Assembly: GCA_021323945.1 (NCBI GenBank)
Contig: JAJPKA010000020.1
Location: forward strand, 868,001 to 932,000
Reading direction: 5' to 3'
Source of the DNA: Pseudomonadota bacterium
GTDB lineage: Bacteria; Desulfobacterota; Binatia; Binatales; Binataceae
Length of the DNA: 64,000 bases
Part shown: positions 55,500-64,000 of the stretch, piece after piece
Position numbering within the stretch: the stretch's first letter is position 1
Layout: each line of letters begins with the position of its first letter
Position numbers and translations under genes: made by a program
The notes under the pieces: generated by a model
The model's input: only the letters and a program-made list of their open reading frames with translations
Databases searched by the model: none
What the model was told of the DNA's origin: nothing

Positions 55500-56351
55500 A
55501 TGATGACGAGTGCGCTTAAAACTACTGTACTGCTGGGCGCGTTAACAGGCCTTGTAATGTTGATTGGAGGCTTGCTCGGCGGTCACGGCGGGATCGAGGC
55601 CGCCTTCGTTATCGCGTTGGCCATCAATTTTTTCAGCTATTGGTTTTCGGACAAACTGGTGCTTAAGACGTACGGTGCGCAACCGCTCGACGAAGGCAAC
55701 GCACCCGAACTCTACGCCATTGTCCGTGAGTTGGCAGACGATGCCCGGATTCCGATGCCGAGGCTTTATCTAATCGACAGTGACACTCCCAACGCTTTTG
55801 CCACCGGGCGCAATCCAAACCATGCCGCGATTGCGGTTACTCGCGGCATAATGCGGCTGTGCACGCGAGAAGAGCTCAAGGGCGTTTTGAGCCACGAACT
55901 CTCGCATGTGCTCAACCGCGATATTCTGGTCAGCTCGATCGCGGCGACGCTCGCCGCCGTCGTCATGATGCTGGGCAGCTGGATTCGGTGGGCGGTGTTT
56001 TTAGGTGGAGTCAGCAATCGTGACGATGAAGGGCCAGGAGTCATCGAGCTGCTGGTAATGGCGATACTGGCGCCCTTGGCGGCGACGTTGATCCAACTTG
56101 CGATCTCGCGCACCCGCGAATATGCTGCCGATGCCAGCGGGGCACGCCTGTCTCGTCATCCACTGTATCTTGCCAATGCCTTGCGCAAGCTGGAGATGGC
56201 GAACGAACGGATGCCGATGATTGAGGCTGGTCCAGCGACCGCTCACCTTTTCATTGTAAATCCCTTGCGGAGCGGATTTCTCGCGCGCCTCTTTTCGACT
56301 CATCCGCCCCTGCAGGAGCGCATCCGGCGGCTCGAACAAATGGCGGTTTGA
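55500..56351 (+). CDS. htpX: M48 membrane protease HtpX
   Basis: The 283-residue inner-membrane zinc protease has N-terminal helices (about 8-28 and 32-52), the HExxH site at 132-136 (SHELSHVLNRD), two further helices (about 143-166 and 181-203), and the third zinc ligand Glu207 in SRTREYAADASG. HtpX degrades damaged membrane proteins with FtsH. It follows GT9 by about 140 bp and precedes a DUF1844 gene. Confidence 0.93.
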   Translation: MMTSALKTTVLLGALTGLVMLIGGLLGGHGGIEAAFVIALAINFFSYWFSDKLVLKTYGAQPLDEGNAPELYAIVRELADDARIPMPRLYLIDSDTPNAFATGRNPNHAAIAVTRGIMRLCTREELKGVLSHELSHVLNRDILVSSIAATLAAVVMMLGSWIRWAVFLGGVSNRDDEGPGVIELLVMAILAPLAATLIQLAISRTREYAADASGARLSRHPLYLANALRKLEMANERMPMIEAGPATAHLFIVNPLRSGFLARLFSTHPPLQERIRRLEQMAV

Positions 56352-56424
56352 TGCCGAATGCCAGTCGATGAGTGAGCTCGAAAATGGTCTTCTCCTAACG
56401 CTTGAACTTATTCGATAAACGAAC

Positions 56425-56892
56425 ATGGACTCCGAAGAAGAAAAGGAACAATCCAAGGGATTCAAGGTCGAGGACCGCCGGCGGTTTTCCGCCGAAGGAG
56501 AGTTGAAACCCGAGTACAGAGGACCTGAGCAAGCCCAAAGTCAGCCGTCGAGTGCGACCCATACGGAAACGGCTGGAACAAGTGAGAAACCAGCCTCCGC
56601 GGGTGATACGAAGACCGGCGGTTCCTTTTCTCGAGCTCGGGAGGTGCCAGAAATCACCTTTTCAACCTTCGTGGTTGGCTTGTCGACTCAGGCTCTGGTC
56701 CATCTCGGCGAGCTGCCGGACCCCCATACCAACCAGGCGGCGATAGATTTGCCCGCCGCTCAGCAATTGATTGACATCATCGCCATGCTCGAAAACAAAA
56801 CGCGGGGCAACCTCGATCGCGATGAACAGGCAATGCTGCAATCGATCCTCTTTGAGCTCAGAATGAAGTACGTCGAACGAGCGCGACACTAA
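56425..56892 (+). CDS. DUF1844-domain protein
   Basis: This 155-residue protein has a disordered, charged N-terminus beginning with a KVEDRRRFS motif that is typical of the family. A C-terminal DUF1844 domain (about 75-152) follows, ITFSTFVVGLSTQALVHLGELPDP then LDRDEQAMLQSILFELRMKYVE. The function is unknown. DUF1844 genes often sit next to IspD, tRNA-processing or protease genes in deltaproteobacteria-like lineages. The 16 bp to the HtrA gene suggest an operon. Confidence 0.85.
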   Translation: MDSEEEKEQSKGFKVEDRRRFSAEGELKPEYRGPEQAQSQPSSATHTETAGTSEKPASAGDTKTGGSFSRAREVPEITFSTFVVGLSTQALVHLGELPDPHTNQAAIDLPAAQQLIDIIAMLENKTRGNLDRDEQAMLQSILFELRMKYVERARH

Positions 56893-56938
56893 GGGGGCGA
56901 CGCGTCCCATGCGCTGGGCCCCGCATCGACGAGATGCT

Positions 56939-58345
56939 ATGAGCGCTAGGCTCGCCGGCGGGAGATTACTTTGGTTGTTGGTAGCGAGCGTGCTGTTTGC
57001 GCCAATCGCTTACGGCTCCACGCTGTGGACTGATTCCACGGCGGTTAGCCTGCCTGTTCAGACTCTGCCCGATTTTGTCGCACTGGCCGCGAAATTGTCA
57101 CCCGCCGTGGTCAATATTTCGACCGAGCAGAGCGCAGCCGAGGCCGACGACCCGTTAGCCCAACCCTTTGGCAGGTTTGGTCAGCCCTTCGGCGATGATG
57201 GACCGACAAATCCTCAGAGTCTTGGGTCCGGTTTCATTATCAACAAGTCTGGATATATCGTCACCAATGCCCACGTAGTCGAAGGCTCCCATCGAATCCT
57301 CGTGACGTTAAAAGACGGGCGGCAGTTTCCGGCTCGTCTGATCGGGCGTGATGCCAAAACCGACATCGCGCTGATTAAAATCTCCGCAAATGACGACCTG
57401 CCAATAGCGCCACTGGGAGATTCCGACCAGGTTCAGGTAGGGCAATGGGTGATCGCGATTGGCAATCCGTTTGGCTTTGACCATTCGGTGACTGCAGGCA
57501 TTGTCAGTGCCAAGGGCCGATTTATCCCAGGGAACTACGATGCCTTCATTCAGACAGATGCGTCGATAAACCCGGGAAATTCAGGAGGGCCGCTCATCAA
57601 TCTGGCCGGCGCCGTAGTCGGCGTCAACTCCGCGATTTATACCCGCAGCGGAGCGAACATGGGAATCGGCTTCGCGATTCCGGTTAACCTGGTGAAGGAA
57701 GAATTACCCCAGCTAAGCGCAAACGGGAAAGTCGTAAGGGGCTGGCTCGGAATTTACATTCAGCAGGTCTCACCGGAGGTGGCAAGACGCGCGAGAATGG
57801 CGCAGCCGCACGGCGCCCTCGTTACGGAAGTGCTGGCCGACAGTCCCGCGGCCGGCGCGGGTCTGCGCCGCGGCGATATCATCGTCGAGTTCAACCATCA
57901 TCCGGTTGGCGATTCTCAGGAGTTGCCCCTTCTAGTGGGCACAGTTCCGATTGGTCGAACTGTGCGGATAAAGATTTTGCGCAAAGGTCTGACGCTCGAT
58001 CTGCCCATAACAGTAGTCCGCTCCGACGAAGAGAGGATTGCTCGTGCCTCGTTACAGGAGGAAGCAGTTGGCCTCGAGCTGGAGGATTTAACGCCTGGGC
58101 TGCGGCAGGAACTTAATCTGAGTGATCCACAAGGTGTCCTAGTCGCGGCGATCCGACCCGGCAGCGCCGCTGAAGCTGCAGGATTGCACGTCCACGACCT
58201 CATCCTGGAAGTCAATCGTAGGCCGGTCAGTGGTCTCGCTTCGTATGCCCGAGCGCTGAACTCAGGCGCCTCGGGGAAAATCGACTTGCTCCTGGTGAGG
58301 CGGGGCAACGGAACGCTCTTCATTGCGCTTAAGCGTCACGAGTAG
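56939..58345 (+). CDS. DegP/HtrA-type periplasmic serine protease
   Basis: The 468-residue precursor has a signal peptide (LLWLLVASVLFAPIAYG), the trypsin-like domain with His112, Asp142 and Ser215 (GNSGGPL) and two PDZ domains (about 250-340 and 365-460). It degrades or refolds misfolded periplasmic proteins in trimers. The ATG at 56939 is preferred, and an in-frame ATG at 56909 would add 10 residues to the signal. It sits between DUF1844 and the PBP1b-like gene in the envelope block. Confidence 0.92.
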   Translation: MSARLAGGRLLWLLVASVLFAPIAYGSTLWTDSTAVSLPVQTLPDFVALAAKLSPAVVNISTEQSAAEADDPLAQPFGRFGQPFGDDGPTNPQSLGSGFIINKSGYIVTNAHVVEGSHRILVTLKDGRQFPARLIGRDAKTDIALIKISANDDLPIAPLGDSDQVQVGQWVIAIGNPFGFDHSVTAGIVSAKGRFIPGNYDAFIQTDASINPGNSGGPLINLAGAVVGVNSAIYTRSGANMGIGFAIPVNLVKEELPQLSANGKVVRGWLGIYIQQVSPEVARRARMAQPHGALVTEVLADSPAAGAGLRRGDIIVEFNHHPVGDSQELPLLVGTVPIGRTVRIKILRKGLTLDLPITVVRSDEERIARASLQEEAVGLELEDLTPGLRQELNLSDPQGVLVAAIRPGSAAEAAGLHVHDLILEVNRRPVSGLASYARALNSGASGKIDLLLVRRGNGTLFIALKRHE

Positions 58346-58409
58346 AATCAAACAGCAGCAGAGCTGTCCAGCTACCTGGTAAGCTGGAGCGCTGCCAGGC
58401 AGCAGTGTG

Positions 58410-60776
58410 ATGCGACTACTCAAAATAATAGCGGCGGTGTTGGGTGGGATACTGGTGTTCGCGGCGGCTCCCTTAACATATGAATTCATTCGCTATTATA
58501 AGTCGCTCGAACAGCAGGTCGTGACTCGCTTTTCCGGCCAGCATTGGACACTGCCTTCATTGCTTTACTCGGATTCGACAATTCTGTACCCGGGTGAGCG
58601 ACTCGATGATATCGGTTTCTTTCAGCGGCTTGCGCGTCTGAATTACCATCGAGTCGAGCCCGGCCGGGTACGTTTTCGCGGCGAATACAGCTTCGATCGA
58701 GCTCGTGGGCTGCTGGTCATTTTTCTGCACGATTTCCGGTATCCTTACCGGAACTTTGCGGGGTCGCTGGTTGCGCTCAAAATCTCGCCGTTGCAAACCA
58801 TCGAATCGATCGAAGATGTTGCCAGCCACAAACCCGAATATTCGATCGAGCTCGAGCCCGAGTTACTGGGGGCTATCTTTCAAGGGAATTGGGAGCAGCG
58901 GCGGCTGGTGCCGCTTTCGGAAATCCCGCCGGCATTTGTCGACGCCGTGCTCGCCGCTGAAGACCACCGCTTTTACTCGCACCATGGAATCGATCTCTTG
59001 CGGACGCTGCGGGCGGCTTGGATCGACCTGACCGCGCATCACGTCGTGCAAGGCGGTTCGACCCTCACGCAGCAGTTGATGAAGAATTTTTTCCTGAGCA
59101 GCAAACGCGACTGGCATCGAAAGCTCACCGAGGCCCTGATGGCCTATATCGCTGAGAAACGCTATTCGAAGGACGAAATTCTCGAGCTTTATCTCAACGA
59201 TATTTATCTTGGGCAGCGCGGCCAGGAAGGAATTTATGGCGTTTGGGAGGCATCGCAATTTTATTTCTCTCGAACTCCCCGAGACCTGACGATTGCCCAA
59301 ATGGCGACCATTGCGGGCATGATTCGCTCGCCCAATCGGTTCAACCCCTTCCGTCACCCACTGAGTGCTATCCAGCGGCGTAATGAAGTCCTGGCGGCGA
59401 TGCTTCAGGACGGCTACATCAGCAAAGCTGCTTACGATGCGGCAGTCGTCGAACCATTGCGAACGCGCGAGCCATACACCGAGACCAATGATGCGCCTTA
59501 TTTCGTTGACTATGTGAAGCATGAACTGGCGGAGCGCTATCCGCCATCGGTGCTCACCGGCGAGGGTTTGCGAATTTTTACCACCCTCGACGTACACATG
59601 GAAAAGCAAGCCGAACGCGCTATCGAGCACAATCTGCGCATGCTCGAGGAAAAACATCCCTCGCTTCGACGCAAAGAAAAAAGCCAGCAACTTGAGTCAT
59701 GCTTAGTCGCGATCGAGCCGCAGACGGGCAAGATCCGCGCAATGGATGGTGGTCGGGATTATCGCCAGAGCCAGTTCAACCGCGTCACGCAGTCTCGTCG
59801 ACAGCCTGGTTCGGCATTCAAGCCGATTACCTATCTCGCTGCGCTCGAACAGACTTTCGAGGGCGGCTCACCCAAGTTCCTGCCTAGCAGCTATATCGAT
59901 GACGAGCCCTTTACGTGGCGATTTGGCACCACTTCCTGGACGCCGAAAAACTATAAGGACAGGTATTTCGGGCGAGTAACGCTTCAGTTTGCGCTGGAAG
60001 AGTCTTTGAACGCAGCAACCTTGCGGCTCGCCAACGCGATCGGTCTGGACCGGGTGTTGGCAATGGCAGCGAAGCTCGGGTTCGATAATCTGCCGCCTTA
60101 CCCTTCGGTAGTATTGGGCGGAGTTGAGGTAGAACCGCTCAAGCTGGCGGCGATGTACGCCATCCTCGCCAACGAGGGCATGGCGGTGCCCCCTTACGCG
60201 GTCAGCAGCGTCGTCGATGCCCAGGGGCAGGTAATCGAAGGCCATGAACTGAGGGCTGACCAGGTAATTGAGCCGGAAGTCGCCTATATCATGGACTTCA
60301 TGCTGGAGCAGGTAATAGCGCACGGCACCGGCGAGGGTGTACGCAAGGCCGGTTTTCTCCGACCAGCAGCCGGCAAGACGGGCACAACGAACGATTCAGT
60401 CGATGCCTGGTTCGCAGGCTTTACGCCGAATTTGCTCGCCGTAGTTTGGACAGGGTTTGATCAGAAGGAGGCGCTGGGTTTAACTGGGGCTGAAGCCTCG
60501 CTGCCGGCCTGGACAGAGTTCATGAAAGCTGCGACCGCCTCCCGACCCGACGGTGATTTTCCGGTTCCGTCCGATGTCGTTCGGCTCCGAATCGATCCGC
60601 TGACCGGATACCTGGCAAGCGCAGATTGCCCCGTGACGATGGAGAGTGTGTTCCCCAAGGCGTTGGCGCCGACCATTGTCTGCCCGTTTCATTCAGGGCA
60701 TAAGAATGTGTCCGCACCGCCAACTCCCACCTCGGCGGACTCCTATATTGAATCAGTGGACGCGCCCAACGACTGA
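58410..60776 (+). CDS. Bifunctional penicillin-binding protein, PBP1b-like
   Basis: Class A PBP joining glycan polymerisation to crosslinking. The 788-residue protein has an N-terminal membrane helix and a UB2H-like segment (about 48-122; FFQRLARLNYHRVEPGRVRF). The GT51 transglycosylase has EDHRFYSHHG (Glu184) and GGSTLTQQL, and the transpeptidase SxxK at Ser468/Lys471 (SAFK), SLN at 532-534 and KTGT at 656. The UB2H domain is the docking site of Lpo-type activators in PBP1b. A GTG directly before the ATG is an alternative start. The stop overlaps the start of the TPR gene. Confidence 0.94.
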   Translation: MRLLKIIAAVLGGILVFAAAPLTYEFIRYYKSLEQQVVTRFSGQHWTLPSLLYSDSTILYPGERLDDIGFFQRLARLNYHRVEPGRVRFRGEYSFDRARGLLVIFLHDFRYPYRNFAGSLVALKISPLQTIESIEDVASHKPEYSIELEPELLGAIFQGNWEQRRLVPLSEIPPAFVDAVLAAEDHRFYSHHGIDLLRTLRAAWIDLTAHHVVQGGSTLTQQLMKNFFLSSKRDWHRKLTEALMAYIAEKRYSKDEILELYLNDIYLGQRGQEGIYGVWEASQFYFSRTPRDLTIAQMATIAGMIRSPNRFNPFRHPLSAIQRRNEVLAAMLQDGYISKAAYDAAVVEPLRTREPYTETNDAPYFVDYVKHELAERYPPSVLTGEGLRIFTTLDVHMEKQAERAIEHNLRMLEEKHPSLRRKEKSQQLESCLVAIEPQTGKIRAMDGGRDYRQSQFNRVTQSRRQPGSAFKPITYLAALEQTFEGGSPKFLPSSYIDDEPFTWRFGTTSWTPKNYKDRYFGRVTLQFALEESLNAATLRLANAIGLDRVLAMAAKLGFDNLPPYPSVVLGGVEVEPLKLAAMYAILANEGMAVPPYAVSSVVDAQGQVIEGHELRADQVIEPEVAYIMDFMLEQVIAHGTGEGVRKAGFLRPAAGKTGTTNDSVDAWFAGFTPNLLAVVWTGFDQKEALGLTGAEASLPAWTEFMKAATASRPDGDFPVPSDVVRLRIDPLTGYLASADCPVTMESVFPKALAPTIVCPFHSGHKNVSAPPTPTSADSYIESVDAPND

Positions 60777-61705
60777 TGCGCAGCCTCACCCTATCCAAGC
60801 TAGCTTGGTTGCCGCTGGTCGTATTGAGCGCCGGGATTTTGGCGGCGAATAGCTTTGCGCTGACCTCTCAAGATGTCCCATCGGCTGATTGGCCATCGCG
60901 CGACACCACACCGACCGCAGCGACAAGTCCTGCAAGTACGGCGTCGCCCATGCCTTTGCAGATGACTCCCCAACAGGGCGATGGTGGTGCCGCCGCGACC
61001 TCAGTAACTCCTGCGGCCGATTCCAGAGCCAGTAGCTCGGTTGAAAATGGAAGCGGCCCGGTTAACGCCGAAGCGGCGCAGGGCGAAGGTGCTTCGCTTG
61101 GACAAACTCAATCCGCCCCTGGTCAGCCACCTCCAGCTTTGGACGTTGACGCAGTGACGATAAATTCTCAAATCAGCGAGCAGTCGCTCGAGCCGGAAAT
61201 TAAAAAAGCAGTCGCCCCGGCTTTGGCCGCGTCTCTACGGTTCACGGAAGATGCGAGAGAGCGGTTGCGCGATGGCCAGATCGACGAAGCTTTGCGGGAT
61301 TTGGCCCGGGCGGTTTCGCTCGATGCTTCGAATGCTTTCGCCTACTTCTACCTCGGGCGTGCTTATCTCGCTCGGAAAAATTATCCTCAGGCGCTGACTT
61401 TCTTTCGACACGCAGTGATCGGCTTCAACGGACGACCTGACTGGGCTGCCGAGGCCTTGACTTACCAAGGCCTATGTGACGAGGAATTGGGCAAGAATCT
61501 GGACGCGGCTCAAGCGTACAAGCAAGCGCTGGCTTTGTCACCCAACAACTTCCGGGCGCGGGTGGGGTATGGGCGTTTAGCGAGCGTTGTGGCACCGGTC
61601 GGAACCATCGACGCGCCGCCGCCCACCGCGGATTTAGCACTCCCGGCGCCCAGCGGCGCTGCGGAGTTGCCGCCAGTCGAGGAACCACCTCCGCCGCCAC
61701 CCTAA
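60776..61705 (+). CDS. Exported TPR protein, candidate PBP1b activator
   Basis: The 309-residue precursor has an N-terminal signal or anchor (LAWLPLVVLSAGILAANSFA), a long Ala/Ser/Thr/Pro-rich linker (about 30-125), three TPR-like repeats (about 150-265; AEALRDLARAVSLDASNAFAYFYLGRAYL and following) and a Pro-rich tail. Its ATG overlaps the PBP1b-like TGA in TGATG, giving coupled translation. The layout recalls LpoP, the TPR lipoprotein activator of Pseudomonas PBP1b encoded beside its synthase, but there is no lipobox Cys here. Role as activator is inference. Confidence 0.75.
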   Translation: MRSLTLSKLAWLPLVVLSAGILAANSFALTSQDVPSADWPSRDTTPTAATSPASTASPMPLQMTPQQGDGGAAATSVTPAADSRASSSVENGSGPVNAEAAQGEGASLGQTQSAPGQPPPALDVDAVTINSQISEQSLEPEIKKAVAPALAASLRFTEDARERLRDGQIDEALRDLARAVSLDASNAFAYFYLGRAYLARKNYPQALTFFRHAVIGFNGRPDWAAEALTYQGLCDEELGKNLDAAQAYKQALALSPNNFRARVGYGRLASVVAPVGTIDAPPPTADLALPAPSGAAELPPVEEPPPPPP

Positions 61706-61794
61706 TTGCAGTCAGCACAAGGACCGATTGATCAACAGCCTGCCCTTAACTATTGGTCTTAGGATTTGACCGAAGCCTTGAAAGGAATGGGAAA

Positions 61795-62448
61795 ATGCGT
61801 GTGAAGAGGTTTGCGTGGGTTGTCGCCTGTATCCTGGTGCTCAGTACTACCGCTTGCGTCAAGCAACGACCGGTTTTGCACGGTGCGCGCACCGTGCTGG
61901 TGTTGCTTAACTACCAGGTGGATTACTTGAGCGCGAGCGGCAGGATGCCGGTTGCACAAGATCAGGTCGACGGCCTGATCCGCGCCACCAACAAAATGGT
62001 TCAAGCGATGCGTCAACGGTCAAACCCGGTTATCTACACCATGAATGAGTTCAGTCCCTTCCAACCAATTATCGACATATCGCAGAAGTTCTCGGCCATG
62101 CGTTTCGAACCCGGCTCCGCGCTCGACCCGCGGATCAATTACCTCGGTGGCGTCTATTTTTCCAACAATGACTGGGACGCTTTCAGCAATCCTCAGTTCG
62201 AGCGCCATCTGCAGCTAATTGGAGCCGGTCGCCTGGTGCTGGCCGGCACCTATCCGGAACGCTCGGTGCTCGATACGGCGCTTGAGGCGAAGCGACGCGG
62301 CTACAGCGTTATTGTGATTAGTGACGCCGTGGCCAGTTCGGATGCGAGCCGGCGGGACGCGGCCTTGCAATCGCTCAAGGAAGCAGGGGTCGAGGTGGAG
62401 AGCAGTGATCAGTTCATCGCAAGTCTTCGCCCGCAAATCGGCGGCTGA
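61795..62448 (+). CDS. Lipoprotein with isochorismatase fold lacking catalytic residues
   Basis: The 217-residue precursor has a lipobox TTAC (Cys21) followed by a cysteine-hydrolase fold (about 30-205): VLVLLNYQVDYL, then LVLAGTYPERSVLDTALEAKRRGYSVIVISDAVASS. By comparison with isochorismatase-like enzymes the catalytic Asp is Asn39, the Lys position is Asn124 and the Cys position is Ser157, so it should be inactive. It is 89 bp after the TPR gene in the same direction and is probably part of the envelope operon. A start 42 bp upstream is less likely. Confidence 0.75.
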   Translation: MRVKRFAWVVACILVLSTTACVKQRPVLHGARTVLVLLNYQVDYLSASGRMPVAQDQVDGLIRATNKMVQAMRQRSNPVIYTMNEFSPFQPIIDISQKFSAMRFEPGSALDPRINYLGGVYFSNNDWDAFSNPQFERHLQLIGAGRLVLAGTYPERSVLDTALEAKRRGYSVIVISDAVASSDASRRDAALQSLKEAGVEVESSDQFIASLRPQIGG

Positions 62449-62475
62449 GCGACCCTGGGCTTCGCACAAAGTGGC

Positions 62476-62964
62476 TTAGTCCCTCGCCCCTCCGACCAGT
62501 GAATCCGAGATAGTAGTCTTTTGCTTTTGAGCGACTTTGCGGCGCGCGAACACCGCGGGATCTGAAAGGGGAGAATGGGAATGGTTGGGCGGGGGCTTAC
62601 CCGCCTCGTCGCTTTCGCCGCGTTGCCTTGCAAGCTCTTGGCGAGCCGCGACAGTGTCATCGTACTCGGCGCCACGGCCCGCCATGTAGGCCGCCATCCG
62701 AGAGGCCGACTGATCGTCCATCCAGCAAAGTCGAGCCGCTGGAGGTAACGTCAACCTGGTGACGTCGGGCTTGCCGTGCCCGATGGACCGCTCCAAGGGG
62801 TCACGCCTGGAGCCGGAGGTTGCAAAGTTCACCGTCGAGAGGATCCGGCGGGAACCGACCCCGCACTCAGGACAGGGGCAATTGTCGCGGCCCGAGTCGC
62901 TGGAAAACACCAGCGACTCGAAGCTCCTCATGCACTTATCACAAAAGTATTCGTACAACGGCAT
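62476..62964 (-). CDS. FmdB-family zinc-ribbon protein
   Basis: The 162-residue protein starts MPLYEYFCDKC with Cys8 and Cys11 and continues to CPECG with Cys31 and Cys34, the FmdB regulatory zinc ribbon. The rest is charged and disordered. FmdB-like proteins are small putative regulators with unclear targets. It is downstream of the MBL gene (9 bp apart), so the two are cotranscribed. Confidence 0.82.
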   Translation of the reverse strand: MPLYEYFCDKCMRSFESLVFSSDSGRDNCPCPECGVGSRRILSTVNFATSGSRRDPLERSIGHGKPDVTRLTLPPAARLCWMDDQSASRMAAYMAGRGAEYDDTVAARQELARQRGESDEAGKPPPNHSHSPLSDPAVFARRKVAQKQKTTISDSLVGGARD

Positions 62965-62973
62965 CGCTGCGCT

Positions 62974-63741
62974 CTACTCGATCCGATGCGGATGCTCCTT
63001 CCAGTCGTCCGGGTCATGAGTGATCCAAACCGTTGCATCCTGCATGTCGCGGATCGCTTTTATGCGCTTAATCGATCTGACTGCGGTAATCGGATCTGTG
63101 TCGATCGGCATCGTGGCTTCCTGGTTTAGCGCCGCCCGCAAATGAACTGTATCACCGGTCAGCAGAATTCGCCGGTTGGGCAGACTAACCAGTAACGAGC
63201 ATTCGCCTGGCGTGTGCCCCGGAGTGTAAAGAAATTGAAGTGCCCCGTCGCCAAAGAGGTCGATGTCATGATCCAGTTCGAGCCAGTCGTAGCCTCTGGT
63301 CGGTAGAAAATCGTTTAGGATAAAGGCCCAGCGGCGATCGGGATCGGGCCAATAGGCGTATTGGAGCTCATGAGCTCCGACTAGGAATTTCGCGTTGGGA
63401 AAGTAAGTGAGACCCCCTGAATGATCCAAGTGGGAGTGCGACAAAATCACGTATTTCACATTTGAGGTTTTATAGCCGACACCTTCAATTTGGCGATCCA
63501 GCGTCTCGGTCTTGCTCCATTTGATCGGCAGCGCTTGCGCTATCTGACCCCAGTATCCGACGGCATCGTCGATTATTTTCGCGTTACAGCCCGTATCGAA
63601 TAAGACCAGGCCTTTGGGGTGCTCGATCAGGAAGGAAGGACACGGCAGCTGTAACAGGGTCGCATCGCCCCCATGCATTAGCAAGGAAGCCGGCGCGGTG
63701 AGTTCGGCGCCAGGCAGTGCCCACATTTTACGTGCGTTCAT
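62974..63741 (-). CDS. MBL-fold lactonase-type hydrolase (N-acyl-homoserine lactonase family)
   Basis: The 255-residue protein has the complete binuclear zinc site: His102, His104, Asp106 and His107 (HSHLDH), His176 (TPGHTPGE), Asp197 (TGDTV) and His242 (ITHDPDD). The overall pattern matches the AiiA-like lactonase family, with FDTGCNA near 48. Quorum-signal hydrolysis is possible, but many relatives act on other lactones or esters. It starts the two-gene operon with FmdB. Confidence 0.85.
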   Translation of the reverse strand: MNARKMWALPGAELTAPASLLMHGGDATLLQLPCPSFLIEHPKGLVLFDTGCNAKIIDDAVGYWGQIAQALPIKWSKTETLDRQIEGVGYKTSNVKYVILSHSHLDHSGGLTYFPNAKFLVGAHELQYAYWPDPDRRWAFILNDFLPTRGYDWLELDHDIDLFGDGALQFLYTPGHTPGECSLLVSLPNRRILLTGDTVHLRAALNQEATMPIDTDPITAVRSIKRIKAIRDMQDATVWITHDPDDWKEHPHRIE

Positions 63742-63838
63742 ACGAAATCACCTCAATTGGGTCGAAGCTTGCGAGATGTGACAAATTTGTCAAGTGCAAG
63801 CCGCCTCGGTAAAGCGTGAAAACGCGGGCCAGTCGGCG

Positions 63839-64000
63839 TCACACATGGGTGCCGTTTCCCTTTACTTTGGCCAGACGAAGAAAGTTGCGCACCGGCCTGG
63901 AGGGCTTAAGCCTGGCACCGAGAATTGTCCACGAGACTTCAGCGACCAGAATGTCTCCCTGCGCAGTCACAGCTATTCCGTGCGGTGCGATGAGTTGGCC
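63839..64000 (-). CDS. NHL-repeat beta-propeller protein, 3' end only
   Basis: A minus-strand frame runs into the window edge and stops with TGA at 63839-63841. The last 53 residues (PHGIAVTAQGDILVAEVSWTI near the edge, then PSRPVRNFLRLAKVKGNG) match the C-terminal blade of NHL/SMP-30-like propellers related to peptidyl-alpha-hydroxyglycine lyase. The rest lies outside the window. It is upstream of the MBL gene on the same strand with about 100 bp between. Confidence 0.7.
   Translation of the reverse strand, partial: GQLIAPHGIAVTAQGDILVAEVSWTILGARLKPSRPVRNFLRLAKVKGNGTHV

Noticed and set aside
1-64000. CRISPR array, intact insertion sequence, prophage or rRNA operon
   Set aside because: No regularly spaced repeats, transposase gene, phage structural genes or rRNA sequence were seen; only the IS630-like domain in the regulator hints at past transposition.

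Overview
The window looks like a chromosomal segment of a free-living, Gram-negative, moderately GC-rich bacterium. Lipoprotein signals, a PBP1b-type synthase with a UB2H-like domain, HtrA, a heptosyltransferase-type GT9 enzyme and a DksA/TraR protein show an outer membrane. CarD next to ispD, a DUF1844 protein, and the mix of acyl-CoA dehydrogenases, MaoC hydratases and amidohydrolase_2 enzymes resemble deltaproteobacteria-like lineages such as Binatota/Desulfobacterota. That placement is inference; no rRNA or phylogenetic marker was aligned.

Layout. 1-5039: the end of a polytopic GT39-like membrane protein, a HAD phosphatase with a cupin, an M20 peptidase and a VOC protein. 5512-15502: DksA-like protein, phosphoketolase, an 820-bp intergenic region, DUF799 lipoprotein, RsbRD-type histidine kinase, amidohydrolase and FtsH. 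15679-19511: phosphotriesterase-family hydrolase, FMN alpha-hydroxy-acid oxidase, MAPEG and DedA proteins. 19867-26612: an unusual LuxR-type regulator with an IS630-transposase-like winged helix, divergent from a run of secreted proteins (leader ORF, exported protein, cytochrome c, beta-helix protein), then a GNAT-GNAT-MBL operon.

27000-38784: MetE-like protein, SmpB, IlvD, zinc ribbon, NAD synthetase, ferritin-like protein, AI-2E transporter fused to a B12-like domain, MaoC/FAS1-like dehydratase, tRNA-Lys and PRC-barrel protein. 39007-46039: lipid or aromatic catabolism genes (MaoC, HsaA-like flavoenzyme, an ACAD/unknown/APH operon, MDR alcohol dehydrogenase) around a tandem pair of exported PPOX-like proteins. 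46113-50562: proteostasis and envelope genes (orphan GroEL, two alanine-zipper lipoproteins, an atypical Hsp20-like protein). 50622-54372: RimI, CarD, IspD, Fe-S-type LarE and cysteine synthase. 54440-62448: an envelope block (GT9, HtpX, DUF1844, HtrA, PBP1b-like synthase, a TPR protein translationally coupled to it, and a lipoprotein with an isochorismatase fold lacking all three catalytic residues). 62476-64000: FmdB zinc ribbon, a lactonase-type MBL protein and the 3' end of an NHL-repeat protein.

The strongest candidates for undescribed biology are the PBP1b-TPR-pseudo-isochorismatase envelope module, the LuxR/transposase-HTH fusion facing a secreted operon, the AI-2E/B12-domain fusion, and the tandem exported PPOX pair. 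There is no CRISPR array, intact insertion sequence, prophage or rRNA operon.
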